Source of the DNA: Actinomycetes bacterium
GTDB taxonomy: Bacteria > Actinomycetota > Acidimicrobiia > Acidimicrobiales > RAAP-2
Assembly (NCBI GenBank): GCA_021846325.1
Contig: JAJZBX010000014.1
Span: 1 to 57,728 of the forward strand
DNA length: 57,728 nt
Direction of reading: 5' to 3'
Part shown: positions 1 to 8,643 of the stretch, piece by piece
How the letters are laid out: each line of letters begins with the position of its first letter
Position numbering within the stretch: the first letter of the stretch is position 1
The notes under the pieces: model-generated
What the model saw: only the letters and a program-made list of their open reading frames with translations
The model's database searches: none
What the model was told of the DNA's origin: nothing
Program-made: the position numbers and the translations under genes

Positions 1-2
1 GG

Positions 3-293
3 CACCCCCGTCACGACGTGCGCTACATCGACGTGGCGCCCGCGTTCTTACCCGGCGCCGAGTCGATTACGAGTCACGAACGTCGTGTCCTGGCGTGCTG
101 GTCCGAGGTGATCGCGCCACGCCTCGAACGCGGCGAGGACGTCCTCGTCGTCGCGCACTGCCACAGCCTCCGAGCGCTCGCCCGATTTACCAACGCCGAC
201 GGTGGTGGCGCGACGGACTCGCTCTTCACGAACACCGGCAGCGCCCTGATGACCGCAGAACCGGGCGTGTTCGTCGAGCTCTTGGTGGACTGA
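3..293 (+). CDS. gpmA: 2,3-bisphosphoglycerate-dependent phosphoglycerate mutase, C-terminal part (cut by window edge)
   Basis: Glycolytic enzyme interconverting 3- and 2-phosphoglycerate. The open frame runs in from the left edge, so only the C-terminal ~97 residues are present; the GTG at 18 is internal. Seen: HPRHDVRY followed by LPGAESI, matching the GpmA stretch before its 'ESL' motif, and VVAHCHSLRAL, matching the segment with the second catalytic histidine (AAHGNSLRAL in known enzymes; here Cys replaces Gly and His replaces Asn). The C-terminus (ending ELLVD) is shorter than in E. coli GpmA. The family is clear; the exact isoform is less certain because the N-terminal RHG motif is outside the window. 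Confidence 0.75.
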   Translation, partial: HPRHDVRYIDVAPAFLPGAESITSHERRVLACWSEVIAPRLERGEDVLVVAHCHSLRALARFTNADGGGATDSLFTNTGSALMTAEPGVFVELLVD

Positions 294-638
294 ACGCGAA
301 TCTACTTGAATGGTTCTGCACCTCGCACCCTCCCGTCGAAAGGTGTGTGGCACGGGTGAACTGTCAGGACTCGCTCCACAACACCGTAACGTCTTTCCAC
401 GGTTGGTCTTGGTTGTCTCGCGGTGCTCATCACTTCACCTTCGCTGCCAAGTTTGGAGCTACGAATCAGGAGGAAGTGGTTCCGACTCTCGACGCCGCAC
501 CACTAACGCGACTCTCGTAGTGACCTTGTCGCGTCGGCGGTCAACGGTACCGCACCGCCACCGACTGGTTCACCATATCGCCGACCCATGTGTCATATGA
601 GTACCGACTCGCATGTCGGCGCCCGAGCAGCGATGACA
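294..638. other. Intergenic stretch without a supported gene
   Basis: No frame here shows a recognisable protein or consistent codon use, and base composition falls compared with the flanking glycolytic gene. It may hold the terminator region of the phosphoglycerate mutase. No convincing hairpin plus T-run was seen. Confidence 0.5.
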
Positions 639-1547
639 TCAACTCGCGTTGCGGAATTCATCGAATCGCTCCTCCAATCGCGCCTTATCCGGATAAGCGA
701 CTTTTCGTCGCGGCAATCTCAGCAGCTGACCGTGCATTTCCTGCAGACCGTGCTTCAACATTGGTCCGTCAATTTCTCGCAGTAACTCGGCATTTATGAC
801 CACCATATAGTCGGGACGGATTCCGAGTAAGTTCTGGTCAAACGACGCGTGATGAATTTTGCAAAGAGCGATTCCATTCGGCACGACTGGATCGCCGTGA
901 GGTTTGGAGTCACCGATGATGTGCGCCGCATCAAGTAGTTGAGAATGTCTCAACTGGCATACCGCGCATGCAGACGCGTAGGCGTCCAACACTTGCTCTC
1001 GAAATATGGGCTGGTGAAGCCGGCGCCGCGTTTGCTCAATGACGTAGCGCCGTTCGGCGGGTGAGAGTGACGACGTATCCATACCAATTTCAGCCCGATG
1101 GTAACCAAGAGTGAATTCGCGTCCATTCGGATTATCTCCGATGATGAAGACCGGATAAATCGGCCGGTAGACTCCACGTCGAACACCCAAGAAGTACGCG
1201 AGTGGCAGACCGAAGTCCATGCATGAGCGCAACGCTCGATTCGCGTAGTGGTTCGGATCTGTACCTTCGTATTTGTAACGGGGGTACCCATCGGGTCCCT
1301 CGAGGTCTTCATACGGTGGGAGTTGGCCAAAGGGAGTAAACGAAGTCGTGATTGAGAGGGCCGCCGCCAGGCTGGCTGGTTTATTAATCCCTCGCCCGTG
1401 AACCTGCCGAATTGTGATTGCCTCACCCTCAAAGTCGAACGACTCGGTCTGATCCCATTTCAGCGTCTCATCGAACGAGAGCGAAACGAGTGCATCGAGA
1501 TGAAGAAAGAGAGCGGTCCTGACTGCAATCTCCCGAATTACATCCAC
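639..1547 (-). CDS. HNH endonuclease (putative restriction endonuclease family)
   Basis: 302 residues. The C-terminal half carries an HNH nuclease: CAVC (C194, C197), DAAHII (H209), VPNGIALCKIHHASFD (N224, C229, H232/H233), in which the two CxxC-type pairs would hold a structural zinc and H209/N/H form the beta-beta-alpha metal site. The N-terminal half (PVFIIGDNP, GYPRYKYEGTDP) matches the variable domain seen in actinobacterial proteins annotated as putative restriction endonucleases; it may read modified DNA, which is inference. The GTG start at 1547 fits the usual N-terminus; only a weak GAAGAA lies upstream. The gene is visibly lower in G+C than the rest of the window and stands alone with no methylase beside it, suggesting lateral acquisition and a possible solitary defence nuclease. 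Confidence 0.85.
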   Translation of the reverse strand: MDVIREIAVRTALFLHLDALVSLSFDETLKWDQTESFDFEGEAITIRQVHGRGINKPASLAAALSITTSFTPFGQLPPYEDLEGPDGYPRYKYEGTDPNHYANRALRSCMDFGLPLAYFLGVRRGVYRPIYPVFIIGDNPNGREFTLGYHRAEIGMDTSSLSPAERRYVIEQTRRRLHQPIFREQVLDAYASACAVCQLRHSQLLDAAHIIGDSKPHGDPVVPNGIALCKIHHASFDQNLLGIRPDYMVVINAELLREIDGPMLKHGLQEMHGQLLRLPRRKVAYPDKARLEERFDEFRNAS

Positions 1548-2356
1548 TTCTTCATGATGCCAGCTGGCGTGGGCGGTGACGACAAGCGGCGGTCGATTTC
1601 TACACGACCCATCGTGATTTACTTATCCTCGTTCGCGTTGTGTTCAGCACGGTGGCGTCATGTTGATACGCAGTCACCCACCTGCACGCCGCTTACATCA
1701 TGAGAGGTCATACGAAAGTTGAGGCGTCGATGCCCGATCGTGATGCCACGTCAGATGCGCTCGTCACGTCAAACGCCAATGATGGTTCTCGCTGACAGTA
1801 TCGTCACGATTGCCGCTTCTCCCACGACCTACGCACTCGCCCAGACCACGCGCCGCCTGGTGATGTTCTGTCGTTCACTCCACCGCGTCGCCGGTGCCGA
1901 AACGATGTTACCCATCAGTGCTGCCGTTCTCGCCGCCGACGCCGAATGACTACGTGTACGCCAGCAGCGGATTCCCGCCACGACAACTTTCGGAACATCC
2001 CACCACCTTCTCCCACGGATCCACCCTCGTGAGCCCGGTGGCTACGGCTAACCTCGTGCGAACCCACCAAGAGGCAACGTGCCCTGACCAACGCCACGAC
2101 CAACCAGTAGCGCGCCGAGCTATCCCTCCACGCCTTTCGCACGGTGGGGAGTCCTGACCATTCATGCGCGGCGCTGTTCTGAACAACTTCGACGAGTTCG
2201 CTCGAACCACGCGTGGAAGTTGCGAGGTCGATCGGCTCAGGTGTAGTCAGCGTCGCTTCCGGACCTTGCGATCTGGCCGATTGAAAGTGTGAAAGCCGTG
2301 GGGTTTCCGATGCCCCGCTATGTCGGTCTCCCAGCGACGACATGCGACGCTGTTCC
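1548..2356. other. Long intergenic region without a supported gene
   Basis: About 800 bases of mixed composition between the HNH gene and the cupin gene. Several 60-160 codon frames are open on both strands (for example 1719-1949 and the minus-strand 1915-2406), but none has a recognisable motif, a ribosome site or a sensible start. It looks like decayed or non-coding sequence attached to the lower-GC HNH segment. Confidence 0.5.
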
Positions 2357-2764
2357 TCACATCGGTGAACGCTCCTCAAGGTGATGCGCGTCGTGATACT
2401 CGTCATTGGTCACGTGACGGCCCCACTGGGCGGGTCCCCCGGTGATGGAGAGGTGTGTCATGAAATCGTTGGGGGTGGCGCCGTGCCAGTGCTCCTCGCC
2501 ATCGGGCGCGTACACGACGTCGCCGGGACGAAGCGTGACCGCCTCTTCGCCACGCACCTGTACGAATCCACGCCCCTCGGTGACGTAGAGCGTTTGACCG
2601 CCATCGTGGGTGTGCCAGGCGCTGCGCGCGCCGGGCGAAAAGTGCACGGCCGCCACGCTGATCGGTGTGGGCGTCAGTCCCGTCGTGATCGGGTCGATCC
2701 AGACGTCTCCGGTGAACGTTGCGTCAGATCCTTTGATGGTGGCTGGTTTCGCTGCGATGTCCAT
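2357..2764 (-). CDS. Cupin-domain protein
   Basis: 135-residue single-domain cupin. Seen: metal-binding motif 1 (GARSAWHTHDGGQTLYVTEG, with H-x-H and a downstream Gln/Glu-type ligand) and motif 2 (LRPGDVVYAPDGEEHWHG). Small stand-alone cupins of this form often act as metal-dependent isomerases, lyases or dioxygenase-like enzymes; the substrate cannot be read from sequence. The start is placed at the ATG at 2764 because GAGGAG sits about 7 bases upstream; an in-frame TTG at 2782 would add six residues but has no such site. It lies directly downstream of the aldo/keto reductase (24 bases), so the two probably form an operon. Confidence 0.85.
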   Translation of the reverse strand: MDIAAKPATIKGSDATFTGDVWIDPITTGLTPTPISVAAVHFSPGARSAWHTHDGGQTLYVTEGRGFVQVRGEEAVTLRPGDVVYAPDGEEHWHGATPNDFMTHLSITGGPAQWGRHVTNDEYHDAHHLEERSPM

Positions 2765-2788
2765 CACGTTGCTCCTCTTCAATGTCGA

Positions 2789-3811
2789 CTACCGACGACG
2801 AGCGCCGGGATCAAGCGCGGGTGGCACCCAGCCATCGTCCGCGGGGTTTAGGGTCACGCCGGGTGCGACGACCTGATCGATGGCGTCGAGAACGTCGTCG
2901 CTCAGACGCACGTCCGCGCCAGAGATCTGCGAGTCGAGGTGCTCCATCGTTCGAGGTCCGATGATCGCCGAGGTGATGCCCGGGTGGCGCAGTACGAAGG
3001 CGATGGCCATCTCGATCAGGCTGAGCCCCGCCTCCTCGGCCAACGTGGCCAACGCCGTCGCAGCGCTGAGCTTGCGCTGATTCTCATCAAGGGCCAGGTC
3101 GAATCGGTTGACCAGTCGTTGGCGCGACGGCGACGTCGGTCCACGCTGGGCGTCTCGTCGATAGCGTCCCGATAGCCAGCCCCCGGCGAGCGGGCTGTAG
3201 GAGAGAACGCCGTAGCCGTAGCGCATCAGGGTCGGTAACACGTCACGTTCGATGCCCCGGGTCAAGATCGAGTACGACGGCTGCTCGGTCCAGGGCCGCT
3301 CGGTCCCCCGTCGCTCGGCCGTCCACTGAGCCTCGACGATGGCGGACACCGGCCAGGTGGAGTGTCCGAAGTAGCGGATCTTGCCGGCGTGCACGAGATC
3401 GGTCAGCGCGCCAAGGGTCACCTCCAGGTCGATGGCGGGGTCGTAGCGATGCACCTGGTAGAGGTCGATCCAGTCGGTCTGGAGTCGCCGCAGCGAGTTC
3501 TCCACTTCGGCGATAATCCAACGACGGCCATTACCGCGTTGGTTAACGTCGTCGCCCATGGGACTGTGGAACTTCGTGGCGAGCACAATGTCGTCACGGC
3601 GTCCGGCGATGGCCTTGCCCACAATCTCCTCGGACTCGCCGGCGGAGTACACGTCGGCGGTATCGATGAAGTTGATGCCGACGTCGAGCGCCCGATGGAT
3701 AATACGAATCGACTCGTCGTGGTCCTTGGTGCCCCAGTCGCCGAACATCATGGCGCCGAGGCACAGCGCCGAGACGTGAACGCCAGTGCGTCCGAGTGGT
3801 CGCGATTGCAT
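2789..3811 (-). CDS. Aldo/keto reductase
   Basis: 340 residues, an NAD(P)H-dependent (beta/alpha)8 oxidoreductase reducing aldehydes or ketones. The catalytic tetrad is visible: D50, Y55 (in FIDTADVYSAGESEE), K80 (VLATK) and H121 (YQVHRYDP). The C-terminal cofactor segment includes AFVLRHPGITSAIIGPR. The family resembles the YajO/Tas-like large aldo/keto reductases, probably cytosolic. The ATG at 3811 is preceded at good spacing by AGGAGG. It is followed by the cupin gene on the same strand. Substrate unknown. Confidence 0.9.
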   Translation of the reverse strand: MQSRPLGRTGVHVSALCLGAMMFGDWGTKDHDESIRIIHRALDVGINFIDTADVYSAGESEEIVGKAIAGRRDDIVLATKFHSPMGDDVNQRGNGRRWIIAEVENSLRRLQTDWIDLYQVHRYDPAIDLEVTLGALTDLVHAGKIRYFGHSTWPVSAIVEAQWTAERRGTERPWTEQPSYSILTRGIERDVLPTLMRYGYGVLSYSPLAGGWLSGRYRRDAQRGPTSPSRQRLVNRFDLALDENQRKLSAATALATLAEEAGLSLIEMAIAFVLRHPGITSAIIGPRTMEHLDSQISGADVRLSDDVLDAIDQVVAPGVTLNPADDGWVPPALDPGARRR

Positions 3812-3841
3812 ATCTACATCCTCCTCGTCGTCAGTTGCACT

Positions 3842-4138
3842 TCAGCACTCTCGAGATCTCGAGCGCCTTCGACTCGGCGGAGTCGAGAATTCGGCTTCGA
3901 TCACGACATCGCCGAAGGCCACGAAACCACCGTCCGTTCCCCTCGGCGTCGCGCCGGCGTCCTTGGCGCTACGGACAGCGAGGAGTACGCGCTCGCCCAC
4001 GCTCGCCGGCCGTGCGATCGATTCCCCGATCAGTCCAGTTCCGACGATCTCGGTGGCGTCACGCACCCCGGGCTCGGTTACTGCGGACCTGACCCGTTCG
4101 AACGCGAAGTGCCGCGAGGTAACCGACGGACGCGTCAT
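3842..4138 (-). CDS. Possible small hypothetical protein
   Basis: A 98-codon frame filling most of the gap between the alcohol dehydrogenase and the aldo/keto reductase, on the same strand as both. It starts at ATG with a weak GGAA five bases upstream. The middle (VRDATEIVGTGLIGESIARP) reads like protein, but the tail is Arg/Ser-rich and no family is recognised. It could be a real small gene, a decayed remnant or chance. If it is not coding, 3812-4178 is plain intergenic sequence. Confidence 0.3.
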   Translation of the reverse strand: MTRPSVTSRHFAFERVRSAVTEPGVRDATEIVGTGLIGESIARPASVGERVLLAVRSAKDAGATPRGTDGGFVAFGDVVIEAEFSTPPSRRRSRSREC

Positions 4139-4178
4139 GACAATTCCACGCCGTCTCGCTCGTGCGCCTGCGACGTCG

Positions 4179-5216
4179 TCATCGCGGGGCCACGCGGATT
4201 AGTGACTTGATGGCGCGACGCTCGTCCATTGCCGCGTACGCCTCACTGACGTGCTCGAGGTCGGTCTCGAAGTCAAAGACGAGTCCGGGGTTGATGGTTC
4301 CATTGAGCACGTCATCGAGCAGCGCTGGAATATAGAGGCGGGCCGGGGCCGGACCACCTCGCCACCCGATGTTGCGAAAGAACGTCGGCACGAACGGCAC
4401 GACACCGTGCGGCACCCCCACGATGCCGATCATCGAACCGGGCCTGGCAATGGCGGCCGCGGTCTCAATCGCCTGACTCGTGCCAACGCACTCCATCGTG
4501 GCGTCGGCGCCGACGCCCTTGGTGAGCTCGAGGACGCGCTCTGTCGCGGCGTCGCCACGTTGCTCGACAAGGTCAGTGGCACCGAAGGCGAGGGCGACGC
4601 GCTGACGCGCGGGGTTGCGACTCAACGCGATGATCCGCTCGGCCCCGAGGCGCTTGGCGGCGAGCACGGCGCAGAGGCCAACGGCGCCGTCGCCGACGAC
4701 CGCAACCGTCGCCCCCGGCCGAACGCCCGCACTCACCGCGGCGTGGTGACCGGTGGCCATGACGTCCGAGAGCGCGAGGAGTGATCGCAGGGTCTCGGAC
4801 GAGTGCTCCCCGGGCGGTACCGCGACCAACGTCGAAGCCGCCTGGGGTACTCGCACGTACTGACCCTGTCCACCATCGATGGTGCCGTTGCCGAAGGATC
4901 CGCCGTTGGGACAGCTGGCCATTGATCCGTTGGCGCAGTGCGGACACGACATATCGCTGTAGATGAACGGCGCGACCACCAGATCACCAACGCTGATACC
5001 CGACACCTGGGAACCGGTGGCCTCGACCACGCCGATGAACTCGTGACCAATGGTCCCGACGGCGTGTGGACTCTCGCCGCGGTAGTACCAGAGGTCCGAT
5101 CCGCACACGCAGGCCAGCACGACCCGCACGATCGCGTCGGTGGGCGATTCGAGTACGGGTTCGCCGCGGTCGATGACGCCAATCGAGCCCGGTCCATTAA
5201 AGACGGCAGCGCGCAC
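4179..5216 (-). CDS. Zinc-dependent alcohol dehydrogenase (MDR superfamily)
   Basis: 345 residues, medium-chain dehydrogenase/reductase oxidising an alcohol with NAD(P). Catalytic zinc ligands are visible as C38 (CVCGSD) and H58-E59 (GHEFIG); the Rossmann nucleotide site is VAVVGDGAVGLCAV. The structural-zinc loop is incomplete: C91, C94 and C102 are present but the third of the usual four cysteines is Gly97. GTG start at 5216 with AAGGAGAG seven bases upstream. It is divergent from the MmyB-type regulator, which is the likely controller. Typical for 'zinc-dependent alcohol dehydrogenase family' proteins tied to formaldehyde or sugar alcohol oxidation, but the substrate is unknown. Confidence 0.9.
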   Translation of the reverse strand: MRAAVFNGPGSIGVIDRGEPVLESPTDAIVRVVLACVCGSDLWYYRGESPHAVGTIGHEFIGVVEATGSQVSGISVGDLVVAPFIYSDMSCPHCANGSMASCPNGGSFGNGTIDGGQGQYVRVPQAASTLVAVPPGEHSSETLRSLLALSDVMATGHHAAVSAGVRPGATVAVVGDGAVGLCAVLAAKRLGAERIIALSRNPARQRVALAFGATDLVEQRGDAATERVLELTKGVGADATMECVGTSQAIETAAAIARPGSMIGIVGVPHGVVPFVPTFFRNIGWRGGPAPARLYIPALLDDVLNGTINPGLVFDFETDLEHVSEAYAAMDERRAIKSLIRVAPR

Positions 5217-5339
5217 CAGCTCTCTCCTTGGTGGACCTTGTTCGGTCCGCCCCTACAGCCAAGCAGATCATCGAACGTCGAGGGAGGGCCAGTTGTCAGG
5301 GGTACTGAGGGGGACTCCCTCGGTCACCGCGAGGACCCG

Positions 5340-5345
5340 TAACGT
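5340..5345 (+). promoter_or_regulatory. -10-like hexamer of a leaderless promoter
   Basis: TAACGT lies six bases before the GTG of the MmyB-type regulator, so transcription would begin at or near the start codon. No strong -35 element is visible. The same spacing recurs at many genes in the window. Confidence 0.5.
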
Positions 5346-5351
5346 AGGATT

Positions 5352-6218
5352 GTGAACTCTAGCGCTGACCTTCGCGAGTTCTTGACCTCGCGGCGATCGA
5401 GGCTCTCGCCCGAGCGCGCCGGACTGAGCTTCTACGGCACGTGCCGTCGAGTGCCGGGCCTGCGTCGCGAGGAGGTCGCCATGCTCGCCGGGATCAGCGT
5501 CGAGTACTACACCCGACTCGAGCGCGGCGGCGCACGCGGTGCCTCGCCCGACGTTCTCGAAGCCGTCGCCCGAGCCCTGCAACTCGACGAGGCCGAGCGC
5601 GCGCACCTGTTCGACCTCGTGCGTTCCGTCAAGTCCCCCGGGCCCCTCACTCGACGACCGGTTCACGACCGAGTGCGGCCGACCATCTTGCGAGTGCTCG
5701 ACGCCATCGTGACCGCGCCCGCTTACGTGCGCAACGGTCGACTCGACATCCTCGCCGCGAACAACCTGGGGCGGGCCCTGTACGCCCCGGTGTTCGCCAT
5801 GGGGGCGAGCACCCCCAACGTGGCGCGCTATATCTTCCTGGACGCCGAAGCGTGCGAGTTCTTTCCCGACTGGGAGGCGATCGCCAGTGACGCGGTGGCG
5901 ATCCTACGAGCCGAAGCTGGCCGAGACCCCTACGACCGGCGCCTCTCGGACCTGGTCGGAGAGCTCTCGACGAGAAGCGACGAGTTTCGTCTTCGCTGGG
6001 CAGCGCACAACGTCAAATTCCACCGAGCCGGCACCAAGCGACTCCACCACCCGGTCGTGGGCGCGCTCACCTTGTCGTTCGAAGCGTTGGAAGTCGCGAG
6101 CGACGCCGGGCAGCGCACCAACATCTACACGGCGGAACCCGCGTCGAGTTCCGACGTCGCCCTTCGTCTACTCGCCAGTTGGGCGGCCGGCGAGCTACGA
6201 ACACCGGCTGATCAGTAG
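5352..6218 (+). CDS. XRE/MmyB-family transcriptional regulator
   Basis: 288 residues. The N-terminal helix-turn-helix (RRVPGLRREEVAMLAGISVEYYTRLERG, with the RG/GLRREEVA signature) is followed by an MmyB-like PAS-type ligand-binding domain (LAANNLGRALYAPVF, WRAAHNVKFH-type region). Members are usually transcribed divergently from short- or medium-chain dehydrogenases and repress them. That arrangement is present here with the zinc alcohol dehydrogenase, 135 bases away. The GTG start appears leaderless (TAACGT six bases upstream). Confidence 0.9.
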   Translation: MNSSADLREFLTSRRSRLSPERAGLSFYGTCRRVPGLRREEVAMLAGISVEYYTRLERGGARGASPDVLEAVARALQLDEAERAHLFDLVRSVKSPGPLTRRPVHDRVRPTILRVLDAIVTAPAYVRNGRLDILAANNLGRALYAPVFAMGASTPNVARYIFLDAEACEFFPDWEAIASDAVAILRAEAGRDPYDRRLSDLVGELSTRSDEFRLRWAAHNVKFHRAGTKRLHHPVVGALTLSFEALEVASDAGQRTNIYTAEPASSSDVALRLLASWAAGELRTPADQ

Positions 6219-6345
6219 TCGCTCGCCATCGGGCCCGTTGACGAGTCGACGTGCCCGGTGCGAGCCGGACGCCCACGATAAGGTCGTCCGTGAGCTCGGT
6301 TCGCCGAGCCGGTGTCGTCGCGCCGTCAGATGGGGGTGTACACGA

Positions 6346-8631
6346 ATGGACGAAGTCGGCGAAATCGTGGAGGTGCACCAGCCCGCGACCTCGGCCGTTG
6401 GAGCCCAGGCCGTACGCCTATCGCTGAAGCGGGCGGTGTCGGAGATGGGCGTCTCGAGGTCGCTCAAGACGCTTTCGGCGATGAACCAGGTCGACGGCTT
6501 CGACTGCCCCAGCTGCGCGTGGCCCGATCCATCGCCCGAGCACCGCAGTCACGCCGAATTCTGTGAGAACGGGGCCAAGGCGGTGTCCTGGGAGGCAACG
6601 CGCGACCGGGTGGGAGCGGCGTTCTTCGCCGAGCACTCCGTGGCGGAGCTGCGTGCGCTCGACGATCACGAACTCGAGCGCTTCGGGCGACTCAGTGAGC
6701 CGATGTACCTCGCGCCGGGCGCGAGCCACTACGTCGCGATCTCCTGGGACGAGGCGCTCGGCCGGTGCGCCGAGACGTTGCGGGCGCTCTCGGACCCGAG
6801 TCGCGCGGTCTTCTACACCAGTGGTCGCGCGAGCAACGAGGCCGCGTTCATCTTCCAGCTGCTCGCTAGAAGACTGGGGACGAACAACCTGCCCGACTGC
6901 TCCAACATGTGCCACGAGTCGAGCGGCGTCGCGCTGAACGAAACCATCGGCGTGGGCAAGGGAACCGTCAGTCTCGAGGACATCACGGACCACGCCGAGC
7001 TGATCATCATTGTCGGCCAGAACCCGGGCACGAACCACCCACGCATGCTGAGCGCCCTCGAGGCCGCTAAGCGTCGCGGCGCGAGAATTATTTCTGCCAA
7101 TCCGTTGCCCGAGGCCGGACTCGTGCGCTTCAAGAATCCCCAACGGGTGCGGGGCCTGCTCGGTCGCGGCACGGCGCTCACCGATCGATACCTGGCCGTG
7201 CGGGTAAACGGCGACCTCGCGATGTTCGCCGGAGTGAACAAGGCGCTGCTCGCACTCGAAGAGCGTCACCCGGGCACGGTCGTTGACCAGTCGTTCATCG
7301 ACGACTTCTGCGACGGATTCGACGCGGCCCGCGAAGCCTGGCGCGAGCTCAGCTGGGCCGATATCGAGGCGGCCAGTGGCCTGGACCGCCAACAGATCGA
7401 GGCCTTCGCGGCCGACGTCGCAGCGGCCAAGAGCGTGATCGTGTGCTGGGCGATGGGCATCACCCAGCATCGCAACGCGGTGGCGACGATCCGCGAGATC
7501 GTCAACTTCCTCCTCGTGCGCGGCAACATCGGCCGACCGGGTGCCGGACCATCGCCCATCCGCGGCCACAGCAACGTGCAGGGCGACCGCACGATGGGCA
7601 TATGGGAGAAGATGCCCGACGACTTCTTGGACCGCCTGGGTCACGAATTTGGCTTCGAGCCACCGCGCGAGCACGGGTACGACACGGTCGCGGCGATACG
7701 CGCCATGCGCGACGGCCAGGTTGACGTCTTCGTCGCCCTGGGGGGCAACTTCGTTGCGGCGACGCCCGACACCGCGGTCACCATGGCCGCCATGGGGAAC
7801 TGTCGGCTGACGGTGCACGTGGCGACCAAGTTGAACCGCTCCCACCTCTACCACGGCGAGGCGGCACTGCTACTGCCCTGCCTCGGACGCTCCGAGCGCG
7901 ACGAGCGCGCCACCGGTGAGCAGTTCGTGACCGTCGAGGACTCGATGGCGATGGTCCACGCCTCGCACGGTCGTCTGGAGCCGGGCTCGACGCAGTTGCG
8001 CAGCGAGGTCGCGATCGTGGCGGGCCTCGGCGAGGCCCTCTTTGGCGACGACCTGGGGTGGCGCGCGATGGCCGACGACTACCGAGTCATTCGCGGCCAC
8101 ATCGAGAACGTGGTCACCGGGTTCCACGATTTCGAGGCGCGGGTGAGCCAGCCCGGCGGCTTCGTGCTGCCGCGCGGGCCCCACGACTCGCGAACCTTCG
8201 CCACCGCCACCGGCAAGGCGCGATTCAGCGTCAATGCGCTCGACGCGATCGAGGTTCCCGACGGCCACCTGATTCTCCAGACGGTGCGGTCCCACGACCA
8301 GTTCAACACCACGGTGTACGGACTCAACGATCGGTACCGCGGCATCGAAGGCGGGCGCCGCGTCGTCTTCGTGAACGCCGACGATCTCGCCGAACAGGGC
8401 ATCCGCGACGGCGACCGGGTAGACCTGGTCAGCGTCTGGACCGACGGCGAGCGCCGCGCCGAGGGGTTTCGCGCCGTCGCCTACCCGACGCCGCGCGGCT
8501 GTGCCGCGTCGTACTTCCCCGAGGCCAACGTGCTGGTCCCCCTGGACTCCACGGCCGTGGGGAGCAACACGCCGACCTCGAAGTCCATCATCATCCGACT
8601 CGAACCGGCCCCGGTGCTCGCCGGGTCCTAG
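6346..8631 (+). CDS. FdhF/YdeP-family molybdopterin oxidoreductase
   Basis: 761 residues, a molybdenum bis-MGD enzyme of the formate-dehydrogenase-like YdeP family. Seen: GFDCPSCAWPDP and FCENGAKAV (C54, C57, C73), PDCSNMCHESSGVAL (C189, at the place of the Cys/Sec that ligates Mo in formate dehydrogenases), GQNPGTNHPRM, RGNIGRPGAGPSPIRGHSNVQG, and a C-terminal MGD-binding beta-barrel (RSHDQFNTTVYGLNDRYRG). YdeP homologues are linked to acid resistance and possible formate oxidation; the reaction is unproven. The frame is open further upstream, but the ATG at 6346 with GGGGGTG before it gives the family length. It is convergent with fdhD, whose product sulfurates such enzymes. Confidence 0.9.
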   Translation: MDEVGEIVEVHQPATSAVGAQAVRLSLKRAVSEMGVSRSLKTLSAMNQVDGFDCPSCAWPDPSPEHRSHAEFCENGAKAVSWEATRDRVGAAFFAEHSVAELRALDDHELERFGRLSEPMYLAPGASHYVAISWDEALGRCAETLRALSDPSRAVFYTSGRASNEAAFIFQLLARRLGTNNLPDCSNMCHESSGVALNETIGVGKGTVSLEDITDHAELIIIVGQNPGTNHPRMLSALEAAKRRGARIISANPLPEAGLVRFKNPQRVRGLLGRGTALTDRYLAVRVNGDLAMFAGVNKALLALEERHPGTVVDQSFIDDFCDGFDAAREAWRELSWADIEAASGLDRQQIEAFAADVAAAKSVIVCWAMGITQHRNAVATIREIVNFLLVRGNIGRPGAGPSPIRGHSNVQGDRTMGIWEKMPDDFLDRLGHEFGFEPPREHGYDTVAAIRAMRDGQVDVFVALGGNFVAATPDTAVTMAAMGNCRLTVHVATKLNRSHLYHGEAALLLPCLGRSERDERATGEQFVTVEDSMAMVHASHGRLEPGSTQLRSEVAIVAGLGEALFGDDLGWRAMADDYRVIRGHIENVVTGFHDFEARVSQPGGFVLPRGPHDSRTFATATGKARFSVNALDAIEVPDGHLILQTVRSHDQFNTTVYGLNDRYRGIEGGRRVVFVNADDLAEQGIRDGDRVDLVSVWTDGERRAEGFRAVAYPTPRGCAASYFPEANVLVPLDSTAVGSNTPTSKSIIIRLEPAPVLAGS

Positions 8632-8643
8632 GCGTCGGCGTCG

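Noticed and set aside
1719..1949. 76-codon plus-strand frame in the low-GC region
   Set aside because: TTG start without ribosome site or leaderless hexamer, no motif, no neighbour support.
6418..7854. 478-codon minus-strand frame opposite the YdeP-like gene
   Set aside because: Antisense shadow of a clearly coding gene in high-GC DNA; its translation is low-complexity Arg/Ala/Val/His with no motif.
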